Source: Tardiphaga sp. (GTDB lineage Bacteria; Pseudomonadota; Alphaproteobacteria; Rhizobiales; Xanthobacteraceae). Taken from it: a stretch of DNA of 64,000 bases. Positions 1-9,160 of this stretch are shown piece by piece; positions within the stretch are counted from its first letter, which is position 1; the number at the start of each line of letters is the position of its first letter. Where the stretch lies: NCBI GenBank assembly GCA_030147505.1, contig JASBVG010000095.1, positions 1 through 64,000 of the forward strand. The letters run 5' to 3'. Under the pieces are notes generated by a model that worked only from the letters and a program-made list of their open reading frames with translations, was not told the origin of the DNA and ran no database searches. The translations under genes were made by a program, and so were the position numbers.

Positions 1-974
1 TCGTCGCCGATCAGGTTGGTCATGGTGACCTGGCCGTGGCGCACAGGCTTGCCGAGTGGCCAGCCGGCGATGGCGCGGATATGCTGCTCGAACTGCGAGA
101 CCGAAGCGCCATCCAGCGTCCAGTGCCCGGAATTGTGCACGCGCGGCGCGATCTCGTTGACCACCAGCGACGGACCGTTCGTGCCGGGGACGACGAACAG
201 TTCGACCGCGAAGGTGCCGACATAGCCGAGCGCCGCGCCGATTTTCTCGGCGATCTCGCGGGCCTTGGCGGCGAGCGCATCCGGAATACGGGCGGGCGCG
301 TATGAGAATTTCAGGATATGGTCGCGGTGCTCGTTTTCGGTGACGTCGAAGCACTCGACACTGCCGTCGGCGCCGCGTGCAGCGATGACGGAGACTTCGC
401 GCTCGAACGGCACGAAGGCTTCCAGAATGGCGTCCTTGGTGCCGAGATCGGCCCAGACCTGATCGAGATCATCGCCCTCGCGGATCATTGCCTGGCCCTT
501 GCCGTCATAGCCGAAACGGCGTGTCTTGATCACAGCGGGCAGGCCGAGCTTCGTCACGGCATCGCGAAGTTCGCTGGCGCTGGACACGCCGGCATAGCCG
601 GCTGTGCCGATGCCGAGGCCGGTGACGAAGTCCTTCTCGACCAGACGATCCTGCGTGGTCTGCAGAATGCTCTGTGCAGGCAGCACCGGACGCCGCGCAT
701 CGAGGATCAGCGCTGTCGCCGCGGGGACGTTCTCGAATTCGTAGGTGATGATGTCGCAATCATTGGCAAACAGTTCGAGCGCTTCGACATCGGCATACTC
801 GGCGCAGGTCGCGTTCTGCACGACGTCGAAAGCCGGCGAATCCGGATCGGGGGAAAACACCTGACACTTCAGACCGAGCCGTGCAGCCGCGAGCGCGAGC
901 ATCCGGCCAAGCTGGCCGCCGCCGAGAATGCCAATCGTATCGCCGGGCTTCAGCACCTTCATTGCCGGAGCCAT
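1..974 (-). CDS. purK: PurK, 5-(carboxyamino)imidazole ribonucleotide synthase (C-terminus cut by window edge)
   Basis: Cytoplasmic ATP-grasp enzyme of purine synthesis that carboxylates AIR with bicarbonate and ATP, giving N5-CAIR for PurE. The frame opens with ATG at 974 and reads MAPAMKVLKPGDTIGILGGG, followed by QLGRMLALAAARLGL, the N-terminal nucleotide-fold signature of PurK. Later text includes TYEFENVP, and the last codons in the window read GQVTMTNLIGDD, a typical PurK C-terminal segment, so only the extreme C-terminus is missing. The start codon overlaps the purE stop by one base (TAATG), which indicates translational coupling in a purE-purK operon. Confidence 0.95.
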   Translation of the reverse strand, partial: MAPAMKVLKPGDTIGILGGGQLGRMLALAAARLGLKCQVFSPDPDSPAFDVVQNATCAEYADVEALELFANDCDIITYEFENVPAATALILDARRPVLPAQSILQTTQDRLVEKDFVTGLGIGTAGYAGVSSASELRDAVTKLGLPAVIKTRRFGYDGKGQAMIREGDDLDQVWADLGTKDAILEAFVPFEREVSVIAARGADGSVECFDVTENEHRDHILKFSYAPARIPDALAAKAREIAEKIGAALGYVGTFAVELFVVPGTNGPSLVVNEIAPRVHNSGHWTLDGASVSQFEQHIRAIAGWPLGKPVRHGQVTMTNLIGD

Positions 975-1462
975 TACGCTGCGCCTTCCGGCTTTTCAGC
1001 CACGGCATCAGTCTGAGCTTTGCGCCAGGCGGCGAGGCGGGTTGCCAGTGCCGGATCATTCAGGGCGAGTACCGAGGCGGCGAGCAGCGCGGCATTGATC
1101 GCGCCGGGCTTGCCGATCGCCAGCGTACCGACAGGAATACCGCCCGGCATCTGTACGATCGAATAGAGGGAATCGACGCCCGACAGCGCCTTCGACTCCA
1201 CGGGCACGCCGAACACCGGCAGTTCCGTCAGCGCTGCGGCCATGCCCGGCAGATGTGCGGCACCGCCGGCGCCGGCAATGATGATCTGGAAGCCGGCTGC
1301 CTTGGCGCCTTTGGCAAACAAAACCAGTCGGTCCGGGGTGCGGTGCGCCGAGACGATGCGGATGTCGTGGGCGACGCCGAGTGCCGTCAGGGTTTCGGCG
1401 GCGTGGCGCATGGTTTCCCAGTCGGACTGGCTTCCCATGATGATGGCGACGGACGCGGACAT
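974..1462 (-). CDS. purE: PurE, N5-CAIR mutase catalytic subunit
   Basis: Class I PurE of 162 residues, the usual family length; it rearranges N5-CAIR to CAIR in purine synthesis. The protein starts MSASVAIIMGSQSDWETM, where the GSQSDW phosphate-binding loop is diagnostic, and carries SAHRTPDR (catalytic His region) and AGGAAHLPGM. An upstream in-frame ATG at 1582 would add 40 residues with no family match, so the start at 1462 is chosen; a purine-rich GAAAGAAA lies just before it. First gene of purE-purK; the purK start overlaps its stop. Confidence 0.95.
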   Translation of the reverse strand: MSASVAIIMGSQSDWETMRHAAETLTALGVAHDIRIVSAHRTPDRLVLFAKGAKAAGFQIIIAGAGGAAHLPGMAAALTELPVFGVPVESKALSGVDSLYSIVQMPGGIPVGTLAIGKPGAINAALLAASVLALNDPALATRLAAWRKAQTDAVAEKPEGAA

Positions 1463-1814
1463 TCCGGTATTTTCTTTCGCGAATCCAGAAGGATAGCTGG
1501 AAATACGTGGGATCGCCCCCTGCCGGGCAGGGAGCGTCGAACGAACAATCTCGTCAATGATGACGGGACAGCCTTGTAACAAATTCGAGGCAAAAGAAAA
1601 CTGCGATGCGCGGTCCCTTCAGGACTGTATTTGGTGCGCTTTTGCAAGATTTTGGTGCGAAATGCTGCGGCAATCCAGCGGCAGTCTTGGGACGCTTATG
1701 CGGCAAGCCCGTTGCATAGCATCAGCGTTCCTCGGCCGAGGGAAACGCCATGGCGGCTACCCGCATAACCCAAGCGCCGTTGTTTATTCCGCGGCCAAGA
1801 CGTGACTCGTTGTC
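1463..1814. other. Intergenic region upstream of purE
   Basis: About 350 bases between the purE start and the end of the small DUF465 gene. I see no convincing gene. The word TTTGGTGCG occurs twice within about 30 bases (around 1630-1662), and the purE promoter must lie here, but no clear -35/-10 pair or purine operator could be assigned by eye. Confidence 0.4.
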
Positions 1815-2021
1815 TCAGGCAATGATGTCAGGGGTAATCTGGTCGGAGATCACCGAGATGCGATCTCGCAGTTGCAGCTTGCGTTTTTTCAGCCGCTGCA
1901 ACTGCAATAGATCCGGTGCCGGGGAACGCTGCAGGGCATCGATGGCGGCGTCGAGGTCGCGGTGTTCTTGCTGCAATCGGGCCAATTCGGCAGGGAGTTC
2001 GCGATCTTCGTCGTCGTTCAT
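1815..2021 (-). CDS. YdcH/DUF465 family small coiled-coil protein
   Basis: A 68-residue acidic then basic helical protein of the YdcH/DUF465 family, common in alphaproteobacteria and of unknown function. It has the family pattern: an acidic N-terminus, a heptad-like helix (ELARLQQEHRDLDAAIDAL), a short break, then LQLQRLKKRKLQLRDRISVI, where the L-KKRKL-L-D-I segment is the conserved C-terminal helix. A second family member lies 250 bases away on the opposite strand, divergently arranged. The two probably form coiled-coil homo- or heterodimers, which is inference. Confidence 0.85.
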   Translation of the reverse strand: MNDDEDRELPAELARLQQEHRDLDAAIDALQRSPAPDLLQLQRLKKRKLQLRDRISVISDQITPDIIA

Positions 2022-2272
2022 GATCTTCGCTGACTTGGCCGCCAGTCATCTGGCGAGAATCCGTGACATAACTATCGCCGGTGGGCGCGCACCGCGCAAG
2101 CCGTCCGGTTCCTGCATTTTTGCAGTGCATTCGTTACGATTCGTTTTTCACGATGTGCGGAGTGCGGCGGTACAATTTTCAAGACCCATCGACAGATGTC
2201 CACTGTCATGTAGACTTTATCGTCCAACCGAATCCGAATGTGTGGTTTCTCAACCTACCGAGGAGTTTTCGA

Positions 2273-2455
2273 ATGGCACTTCAGGCGCATCTGGTCGAAC
2301 TGGAACGCAAGCACAAGGTTCTGGAAAGCGAATTGCACGACGCCTTGCTGCATCTTTCCACCGATGATCTTCGCATCGTGGAACTCAAGCGCCGGAAACT
2401 GATGGTCAAGGACGAGATCGAACGTCTCAGAAACGCCAGCGATACGATTCACTAG
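2273..2455 (+). CDS. YdcH/DUF465 family small coiled-coil protein
   Basis: A 60-residue member of the same DUF465 family: MALQAHLVELERKHKVLESE followed by a second helix containing DLRIVELKRRKLMVKDEIERL, the conserved K-R-R-K-L-x-x-K-D-E-I block. An AGGAG (2261-2265) stands seven bases before the ATG and fixes the start; the longer frame upstream lacks similarity and is ignored. Divergent from its paralogue at 1815-2021. Function unknown. Confidence 0.88.
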   Translation: MALQAHLVELERKHKVLESELHDALLHLSTDDLRIVELKRRKLMVKDEIERLRNASDTIH

Positions 2456-2623
2456 TCTTCCCGCAAATTCCCTGACGCAACGCCTCGCACTATGACCTGC
2501 TCAGGTTGGCGTGTCAGCATCGTGCAGCCATGATGCCCACACGCCCCCGCTCTTGCGACGAAGCGATCTGTTAGTAAGGTTGGATCAGATTGCTTCGCTG
2601 CTGGAGCGGATTTCAAACGCGCA

Positions 2624-3739
2624 TCACGGCTGCGCTTCGATACCCGCTACTTCCGCCACATAATCCGCAATCGCCAGCGACGAGGTCAATCCCGGCGACT
2701 CGATGCCGAACAGGTTGATCAGGCCGGGCACGCCATGCACCTGTGGGCCCTGGATCATGAAATCCTGTGTCGCCACGGCGGGCGGCACGATCTTCGGGCG
2801 CATGCCGGAATAGCTGGGCATCAGGGCGCCGTCCGGCAGTGACGGCCAGTAGCGACGGATAGCGGGATAGAATTTTGCGCCGCGTGCGGGATCGACTTCG
2901 TAGTCGATGCGGTCGACCCATTCGACGTCAGGGCCGAAACGTGCCTGGCCGGCGAGATCGAGGGTGAGGTGCACACCGAGTCCGCCGGGCTCGGGCACGG
3001 GATAGATCAGGCGGGAGAACGGTGCCTTGGTGCTGCAGCTGAAATAGCAGCCCTTGGCGAGATAGGCCGGCGGGATCAGATCGAGCGGCATGCCTTCGAG
3101 CAAGCGCGCAATCATGGTTGCAGAAAGGCCGGCGGAATTGATCAGCATGTTGCAGCCGAGCGTCATCGGCGCATCGCCGCCGACTTCCACCTCGAAACCA
3201 TCGGCGGTGACGCGGCCGCGTTCGAACGGGGCGAGGAAAGCGAAGGCGGCGCCGGCAGCTTCGGCCTCGCCGCGAAGCGACAACATATAGGAATGACTGT
3301 CGATGATGCCGGTGGAGGGCGACAGCAGCGCGCCTTCGCAGGCCAGTGCCGGCTCCAGCGCACGAGCTTCATTCCCCGACAGCACCTGCATGTCGGCGAC
3401 GCCATTGGCTTCGGCATGGGCCTTGATGGAAGCGAGCCTGGCCATCTCCTCCGGCCGCGTTGCGACGATCAGCTTGCCGCAATTGTTGTGCGGGATGCCG
3501 CGGCTGCGGCAGTAGTCATAAAGCTTGTGCTTGCCGGAAACGCAGAGCTTCGCCATCAAGCTGCCGGCGGCATAATAAATACCGGCATGGATGACCTCGC
3601 TGTTGCGCGACGAAGTAACAGTGCCGATGGCGTCCGCGGCTTCCAGCACGATGACTTCGCGGCCGGCTTCCGCGAGCCGGCGGGCGATGGCGAGGCCCAC
3701 GACACCGGCGCCGACGACGATGCATTCAACCCTGTCCAT
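2624..3739 (-). CDS. FAD-dependent oxidoreductase, L-2-hydroxyglutarate oxidase-like
   Basis: A 371-residue DAO-family flavoprotein. The N-terminus has the dinucleotide-binding GAGVVGLAIARRLAEAG with acidic EAADA after strand two. SSRNSEVIHAGIYYAAGSL (around residues 43-61) is the hallmark of the LhgO/L2HGDH group, which oxidises L-2-hydroxyglutarate to 2-oxoglutarate. The C-terminal GIESPGLTSSLAIADYVAE is the second FAD-contact segment of this family. Length fits. It stands alone between convergent or divergent neighbours, so context gives no substrate; glycerol-3-phosphate or another 2-hydroxyacid cannot be excluded. Confidence 0.8.
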   Translation of the reverse strand: MDRVECIVVGAGVVGLAIARRLAEAGREVIVLEAADAIGTVTSSRNSEVIHAGIYYAAGSLMAKLCVSGKHKLYDYCRSRGIPHNNCGKLIVATRPEEMARLASIKAHAEANGVADMQVLSGNEARALEPALACEGALLSPSTGIIDSHSYMLSLRGEAEAAGAAFAFLAPFERGRVTADGFEVEVGGDAPMTLGCNMLINSAGLSATMIARLLEGMPLDLIPPAYLAKGCYFSCSTKAPFSRLIYPVPEPGGLGVHLTLDLAGQARFGPDVEWVDRIDYEVDPARGAKFYPAIRRYWPSLPDGALMPSYSGMRPKIVPPAVATQDFMIQGPQVHGVPGLINLFGIESPGLTSSLAIADYVAEVAGIEAQP

Positions 3740-3791
3740 CCGCTCCGTCCATGTCGATCTCCGTCCCGCTTCTTCCTCGCGCCAATGCCCG

Positions 3792-3806
3792 TTAGCAAAG
3801 CATTAA
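3792..3806. promoter_or_regulatory. CtrA-like box
   Basis: TTAG-CAAAGCA-TTAA matches the alphaproteobacterial CtrA motif TTAA-N7-TTAA with one mismatch. It lies in the divergent region, 53 bases upstream of the oxidoreductase and about 118 bases upstream of the GGDEF-EAL gene. CtrA control of c-di-GMP genes is known in the class; here it is inferred from sequence only. Confidence 0.35.
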
Positions 3807-3923
3807 GCATCGCAGTCAAATACCGCAATTTTCGACTATCCAGTCAGGCTGCATTCAGAAGCATTTACCTGATCAAAATACCTAGAACTGAAGACTTGCG
3901 CTCTGCGAATACGCGGGTGCGCA

Positions 3924-6203
3924 ATGACTGGCAAGATCGGGCGAGGGACGAACAAGGCGATCGGGTGCGCCAGCGCCCTCGTTTGGCTGCTCGCCGTCCC
4001 ATGCGGTGCGCTGGCTGAGCGCACCGCCGCCCCCGCGGAACAGGGCGTGACTTCCCATCTGATCTGGAATGTGGTGATCGGCGGCCTGGTGGTCGGTGCC
4101 TTCACGACAGCGATCGTGTTCTGGGTCGCTGCTGCTCTCGGCAATGTGCAGCGTCAGCAGCGGCAACGCAACGAATTCGTCGGCTCCGCGCTCAATCATC
4201 TCGGCCAAGGCATCGTGATGCTCGATGCGCAGAAGCGTCTCGTTTTCTGCAATGACCGTTATCTGGACATCTACAAGCTGACGCGTGCCGAGGTCAGTCT
4301 GGGTATGACCGGTTCGGGCCTTCGCGCCTTGCGCCGCCAGCGCGGCACCGCCGATGTCAACGAGGACGCGCATTACGACAAGGCGATGTCGTCCGGCGGC
4401 TATATCTCCGAGTTGCCGGACGATCAGTTCGTCCACGTGAAGTTCAGCCGTTTGCCAAATGGTGGCTGGATCGGGATTCACGAGGACTGCACGCAGCAGC
4501 GCCGGATGCAGAACGAACTGGCCAGCACCAAACAGTTCCAGGAGACCGTTCTCGACAACATCCCGGTCTCGCTAATGGTGCAGGAAGTGGCAACCGGCCG
4601 CTATCTGTTCGCCAATCGCAATGCCGAGGTCATCCTCGGCTGCCGCCGCGAGGACGCGATCGGCAAGACCGTGCTGGAAATGTTGCGGCCCGAAGAGGCC
4701 AAGATCATCGTTGCCCGCGATCAGGCCGCGATCAAGAGCCGCGCGCCGGTTGCCGAAGAACATCCGATCTCGACGCGCGACGGGCTGCGCCTGTTCCTGA
4801 CCCGACGCGTCACCGTGCAGGGTGAGGATGGCGAAACGCAATATCTGATCAAGACGCATGAGGATGTCACCGACCGTCGCCAGACCGAGGCGCGGATGGC
4901 GCATATGGCCTATCACGATGGCCTCACCGATCTGCCCAACCGTCCGGCCTTCCTGCAGGCGCTGACGCAGATGATCGATGCGTGCACCGAGGCGGAGGAA
5001 GATTTTGCGGTGCTGTCGATCGATCTGGATGGTTTGAAGGAAATCAATGACGTGTTCGGTCACGCCATCGGCGACAAGTTGCTCAAGGAAGTCTCCAAAC
5101 GGATCGAGGCAGCGGTGGGCGGTGGAGTCGTCGCTCGTCTCGGCGGCGACGAGTTCGGCGTCATCATCGATGGCCGGCAGCCACAGGCCGGGCAGGCGCT
5201 GGCAGAGCGCATCGCAGCCTCACTGGCCGAGCCGTTCCCGATCGATGGTAAAGCGGTGCGTATCGGAGTGACGACGGGCATCTCGCTATATCCGCGCGAC
5301 GGACGCGATGCGGCGGCTCTGCTGGCGAATTCCGGTGCAGCCCTGTTTCGCGCCAAGACGCGGTCGCGCGGTTCGATCAGTGTGTTCGAACCGGAAATGG
5401 ATCGGCAGTTGCGGGATCGCCGCGTGCTGCACCAGGAGCTCTCCACGGCCATCCGCAACGGCGAATTGTCGCTGCATTATCAGCCGCAGGCCCGCGCCAG
5501 CGAAAATGTACTGGACGCCGATATCACCGGTTTCGAGGCCCTGGCACGCTGGATTCACCCGACCCGCGGCTTCGTCTCGCCGGCCGATTTCATCCCCCTC
5601 GCGGAAGAAAGCGGCCTGATCGTCGAGATGGGCGAATGGATCCTCCGCCAGGCCTGCCGTGAAGCCGCGTCATGGACGGTGCCGCTGCAGGTCGCGGTCA
5701 ATCTGTCGCCGGCGCAATTCGTGCGCAGCGATGTGGTGGGAGTGGTGCATACGATCCTGCTGGAAACCGGCCTCGCGCCGGGCCGGCTGGAGCTGGAAAT
5801 CACCGAAGGCGTGCTGATTGAGGATTTCGATCGCGGCCTGGCGTTGCTGCGCCGGCTGAAGGCGCTCGGCGTGCGCATCTCGATGGACGATTTCGGCTCA
5901 GGTTATTCGTCGCTGACCTATCTGCAGGCGTTTCCGTTCGACAAGATCAAGATCGACCGCGCCTTTGTGATGCATCTAGGCCGTAATCCGCAATCGGCTG
6001 CCATCGTGAAGGCGGTGATCGGCCTCGGCCATGGCCTCGATGTCTCCATCGTCGCCGAGGGCGTCGAGACCCATGAGCAACTCACATTCCTGGCCAGGGA
6101 AGGCTGCGACGGCGTGCAGGGCTATTTCATCGGCCGTCCCGCGCCGATCGCGCAATATGCCGCACTGGTGGGCAAGGCCACCGGCGTCCGCAAGGCCGGG
6201 TGA
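3924..6203 (+). CDS. Membrane-anchored PAS-PAS-GGDEF-EAL protein (c-di-GMP turnover)
   Basis: A 759-residue signalling enzyme. It has an N-terminal hydrophobic signal-like segment (about 10-27), a clear membrane helix (about 45-72), two PAS-like sensor modules (about 80-190 and 195-310), a GGDEF domain with intact GGDEF at 407-411 (RLGGDEFGV), and an EAL domain with EAL at 538-540 followed by DFGSGYSSLTYL and EGVETHEQL. Both catalytic halves keep their signature residues, so it could make or degrade c-di-GMP; many such tandem proteins act mainly as phosphodiesterases. The domains sit on the cytoplasmic side. A CtrA-like box lies upstream. The polyamine transporter genes follow after 64 bases but are probably separate. 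Confidence 0.93.
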   Translation: MTGKIGRGTNKAIGCASALVWLLAVPCGALAERTAAPAEQGVTSHLIWNVVIGGLVVGAFTTAIVFWVAAALGNVQRQQRQRNEFVGSALNHLGQGIVMLDAQKRLVFCNDRYLDIYKLTRAEVSLGMTGSGLRALRRQRGTADVNEDAHYDKAMSSGGYISELPDDQFVHVKFSRLPNGGWIGIHEDCTQQRRMQNELASTKQFQETVLDNIPVSLMVQEVATGRYLFANRNAEVILGCRREDAIGKTVLEMLRPEEAKIIVARDQAAIKSRAPVAEEHPISTRDGLRLFLTRRVTVQGEDGETQYLIKTHEDVTDRRQTEARMAHMAYHDGLTDLPNRPAFLQALTQMIDACTEAEEDFAVLSIDLDGLKEINDVFGHAIGDKLLKEVSKRIEAAVGGGVVARLGGDEFGVIIDGRQPQAGQALAERIAASLAEPFPIDGKAVRIGVTTGISLYPRDGRDAAALLANSGAALFRAKTRSRGSISVFEPEMDRQLRDRRVLHQELSTAIRNGELSLHYQPQARASENVLDADITGFEALARWIHPTRGFVSPADFIPLAEESGLIVEMGEWILRQACREAASWTVPLQVAVNLSPAQFVRSDVVGVVHTILLETGLAPGRLELEITEGVLIEDFDRGLALLRRLKALGVRISMDDFGSGYSSLTYLQAFPFDKIKIDRAFVMHLGRNPQSAAIVKAVIGLGHGLDVSIVAEGVETHEQLTFLAREGCDGVQGYFIGRPAPIAQYAALVGKATGVRKAG

Positions 6204-6267
6204 GCGTCGCGCAAGGTACAGCCGGACTGTAGTTGAGCCCGCCCTGTTCCGCCGCTAGTTTGCGGCC

Positions 6268-7431
6268 ATGACGAATCCTGCCGCCACTGCCGATGTCGCG
6301 ACCGAGGACAGCCTCGCCATCGCCTATCCCACGCCGCTGCTGCGGATCGACGCCGTGTCCAGGCGCTTTGGCGCCCATGCGGCGGTGGACAAGCTGTCGC
6401 TCGATATCAGGGAAGGCGAGTTCTTCGCGCTGTTGGGGCCATCGGGCTGCGGCAAGACCACGTTGCTGCGGATGCTGGCTGGATTCGAGACACCCGACAG
6501 CGGCCATATCGAACTGAACGGCGAAGACATCGCCGCCGTGCCGCCGCATCAGCGGCCGGTCAATATGATGTTCCAGAACTATGCGCTGTTTCCGCATCTC
6601 AGCGTGCGCGACAATATCGGCTTCGGGTTGAAGAATGCAGGCCTCACACGGGTCGGCATCGACGCACGCGTCGCCGACATGATCGCGCTGGTGAAGCTGA
6701 ACGGGCTCGAGCAGCGCAAGCCGCATCAGCTTTCCGGCGGACAGAAGCAACGTGTGGCGCTCGCCCGCGCATTGGCCCGGCACCCGAAGCTGCTGTTGCT
6801 CGACGAACCCCTGGCGGCGCTCGACAAGAAGCTGCGCGAGGAAACGCAAATGGAGCTGATGCGGCTGCAGCGTCAGCTCGGGCTGACCTTCGTGATCGTG
6901 ACGCATGATCAGGACGAAGCCATGTCCATGGCGGACCGAATCGGCGTGATGCAGGGCGGACGCCTGCAGCAGGTGGCGACGCCGCGGCAGCTCTATGAAG
7001 CACCAAGCTCGCGCTGGGTGGCGGAGTTCGTCGGCGACATCAATGTGATCGAGGGCGAGATTCGCGTCCGCGACGGTCACCGCCTGACCATCGAGGGCAA
7101 AGGCACCGGCACGCTGTTTGCGACATTGCCGCAGGAGGCGCCCGATGCCCTGACGGTCTGCGTGGCGATCCGGCCGGAAAAGATCAGGCTCTCGCGGCGC
7201 GGGCTTGCCGCCGGGCTCAATCACTCCGGCGGCATGAACAGCATCGAGGGAGTGGTCGATGAAGTCGGTTATCTCGGCGGCCGCTCGGTCTATAAACTGA
7301 AGCTCGATCACGGCGCGATGCTGCGCGTGGCGCTGGCGAATACCGCGCGGCTCGATGTCGATGCCTATGGGATCGGCGAACGCGTCACCGCCTGGTTCAC
7401 GCCGGACGACTGCGTGGTGCTTGCGCGATGA
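6268..7431 (+). CDS. potG: Polyamine-type ABC transporter ATP-binding protein (PotA/PotG-like)
   Basis: A 387-residue ATPase of an importer for spermidine/putrescine-type substrates. It has Walker A GPSGCGKTT (around residue 55), Q-loop MFQNYALFPHLSV, ABC signature LSGGQKQR, Walker B LLLLDEP, and the H-loop in IVTHDQDEAMSMADR. The C-terminal extension after about 250 is the TOBE regulatory domain typical of PotA/PotG/CysA. Its stop overlaps the start of the first permease gene (ATGA), so the three genes form one translationally coupled unit. No periplasmic binding protein gene is in the window; the substrate is inferred from the subunit pattern. Confidence 0.9.
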   Translation: MTNPAATADVATEDSLAIAYPTPLLRIDAVSRRFGAHAAVDKLSLDIREGEFFALLGPSGCGKTTLLRMLAGFETPDSGHIELNGEDIAAVPPHQRPVNMMFQNYALFPHLSVRDNIGFGLKNAGLTRVGIDARVADMIALVKLNGLEQRKPHQLSGGQKQRVALARALARHPKLLLLDEPLAALDKKLREETQMELMRLQRQLGLTFVIVTHDQDEAMSMADRIGVMQGGRLQQVATPRQLYEAPSSRWVAEFVGDINVIEGEIRVRDGHRLTIEGKGTGTLFATLPQEAPDALTVCVAIRPEKIRLSRRGLAAGLNHSGGMNSIEGVVDEVGYLGGRSVYKLKLDHGAMLRVALANTARLDVDAYGIGERVTAWFTPDDCVVLAR

Positions 7432-8339
7432 ACGCCAGGCGCCTGTTCACCGCGCCGGCACGGCGGATGGCGATCCCGCCTTATGTCTGGATGCTGCTGT
7501 TCTTCCTGCTGCCATTCGGTTTCGTGGTAAAAATCAGCCTGTCGCAGACGACACTGGCGCAGCCGCCTTATCTGCCGGTGTTCGGCTTCGCCGATGGCCT
7601 TGCAGGATTGAAGGGCGCGTTCGCAGCGCTGTCGTTCGATAATTTTCGTTCGTTGCTGGCGGATCAGCTTTACGTCTCGTCCTATCTGCGCAGCATCACG
7701 GTGGCGTTCACATCGACTCTGCTGTTGCTGGTGATCGGTTATCCCATCGCCTATGGGATGGCGCGGCTGCCGGCGCGCTGGCAGGGCATCGCCATGATGC
7801 TGGTGATCGTGCCATTCTGGACCTCGTTCCTGATCCGCATCTACGCGTGGATCAACATCCTGCAGCATGACGGGCTGCTCAATCAGGTGCTTATGGCGCT
7901 GCATATCGTCAGCGCGCCAGTGGTGTGGCTGTCAACCGACAGCGCCATGTATCTCGGCATCGTCTATTCCTATCTGCCCTTCATGATCCTGCCGCTCTAT
8001 GCGACGCTGGCCAAGGCGGATCAGTCGCTGCTTGAAGCCGCCGCCGATCTCGGCGTGTCGCGCTTCGATGCGTTCTGGATGGTGACAGTGCCGCTGTCCT
8101 GGCGCGGTATCTTTGCCGGCGCGTTGCTGTGCTTCATTCCCATCACTGGCGAATTCGTGATCCCCGATCTGCTCGCTGGCTCGGACTCGATGATGATCGG
8201 GCAGACGCTGTGGCTGGAATTCTTCACCAACAAGGATTGGCCGTTGGCTTCGGCCTTGGCCGTGGTGCTGCTGCTGGTCTTGCTTGTGCCGCTCTTGATT
8301 TATGATCAGGTGCAGCGCCGCCAACTGGAGCGGCGCTGA
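7428..8339 (+). CDS. potH: Polyamine-type ABC transporter permease (PotH-like)
   Basis: A 303-residue inner-membrane permease with about six hydrophobic helices. The EAA loop appears as SLLEAAADLGVSRFDAFWMVTVPLS, the contact site for the ATPase. The N-terminal PPYVWMLLFFLLPFGFVVKISLS is typical of PotB/PotH. It starts inside the potG stop codon and ends one base into the potI start, so all three are made together. Confidence 0.9.
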   Translation: MNARRLFTAPARRMAIPPYVWMLLFFLLPFGFVVKISLSQTTLAQPPYLPVFGFADGLAGLKGAFAALSFDNFRSLLADQLYVSSYLRSITVAFTSTLLLLVIGYPIAYGMARLPARWQGIAMMLVIVPFWTSFLIRIYAWINILQHDGLLNQVLMALHIVSAPVVWLSTDSAMYLGIVYSYLPFMILPLYATLAKADQSLLEAAADLGVSRFDAFWMVTVPLSWRGIFAGALLCFIPITGEFVIPDLLAGSDSMMIGQTLWLEFFTNKDWPLASALAVVLLLVLLVPLLIYDQVQRRQLERR

Positions 8340-9154
8340 TGGCTTCGCATCCGCTTCGTTTGTCCCGCTTCAACATCGTCTCGCTGACGCTCGGCTTTGC
8401 GTTCCTGTATCTGCCGATCGTCATTCTCGTCATCTATTCGTTCAACGCCTCGCGGCTTGTCACCGTGTGGGGCGGCTGGTCGACGCGCTGGTACACCGAA
8501 TTCTTCAACGACCGCGCGATGCTGGATGCGGCATGGATGTCGCTCCGCGTGGGCGCGGCATCGGCGACCTTGGCGACCGTGCTCGGCACGTTGGCTGCCG
8601 TGGCTCTAACGCGCGGCGGTGGATTTCGTGGCCGCGCTGTCATGTCCGGCATGCTCTATGCGCCGCTGGTGATGCCGGAGGTGATCACCGGCCTGTCGCT
8701 GCTGCTGCTGTTCGTTGCCATCGATGCCGGTCGCGGATTTTGGACAGTGACGATCGCGCATACGACGCTGACCATGTGTTTTGTCACTGTGGTGGTCCAG
8801 TCCCGGTTGGCTGCGCTGGACCGTAGTCTCGAGGAGGCGGCGATGGATCTCGGCCGCGATCCCTTCCGCGCATTTGCGTCGGTGACCTTGCCGCTGATCT
8901 GGCCGGCGATTGCGGCGGGCTGGATGCTGGCCTTCACGCTGTCGCTCGACGACCTCGTGATCGCGAGCTTCACCACCGGTCCGGGCTCGGCAACCCTGCC
9001 GATCCGCATCTATTCGGAAGTACGCCTGGGTGTGAAACCGGAGATCAATGCGATCTGCACGCTGATCGTGGGCTTTATCACCGTGCTGATCGTGTTGGCA
9101 TCGCTGGCGACGAAGTTGTCGAGCAGCAAAGGCGAAAGCGCAGCGCCGTTGTAG
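8339..9154 (+). CDS. potI: Polyamine-type ABC transporter permease (PotI-like)
   Basis: A 271-residue second permease subunit with an N-terminal helix (LTLGFAFLYLPIVILVIYSFN) ending in the conserved YSFN of PotC/PotI, and an EAA loop SLEEAAMDLGRDPFRAFASVTLPLIWPA. TGATG overlap with potH. It ends six bases before the convergent asmA-like gene, with no strong intrinsic terminator visible between them. Function follows from the three-gene arrangement. Confidence 0.9.
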   Translation: MASHPLRLSRFNIVSLTLGFAFLYLPIVILVIYSFNASRLVTVWGGWSTRWYTEFFNDRAMLDAAWMSLRVGAASATLATVLGTLAAVALTRGGGFRGRAVMSGMLYAPLVMPEVITGLSLLLLFVAIDAGRGFWTVTIAHTTLTMCFVTVVVQSRLAALDRSLEEAAMDLGRDPFRAFASVTLPLIWPAIAAGWMLAFTLSLDDLVIASFTTGPGSATLPIRIYSEVRLGVKPEINAICTLIVGFITVLIVLASLATKLSSSKGESAAPL

Positions 9155-9160
9155 CGGACT

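Noticed and set aside
2969..4018. Plus-strand open frame opposite the FAD oxidoreductase
   Set aside because: Antisense shadow that also runs into the start of the GGDEF-EAL gene.
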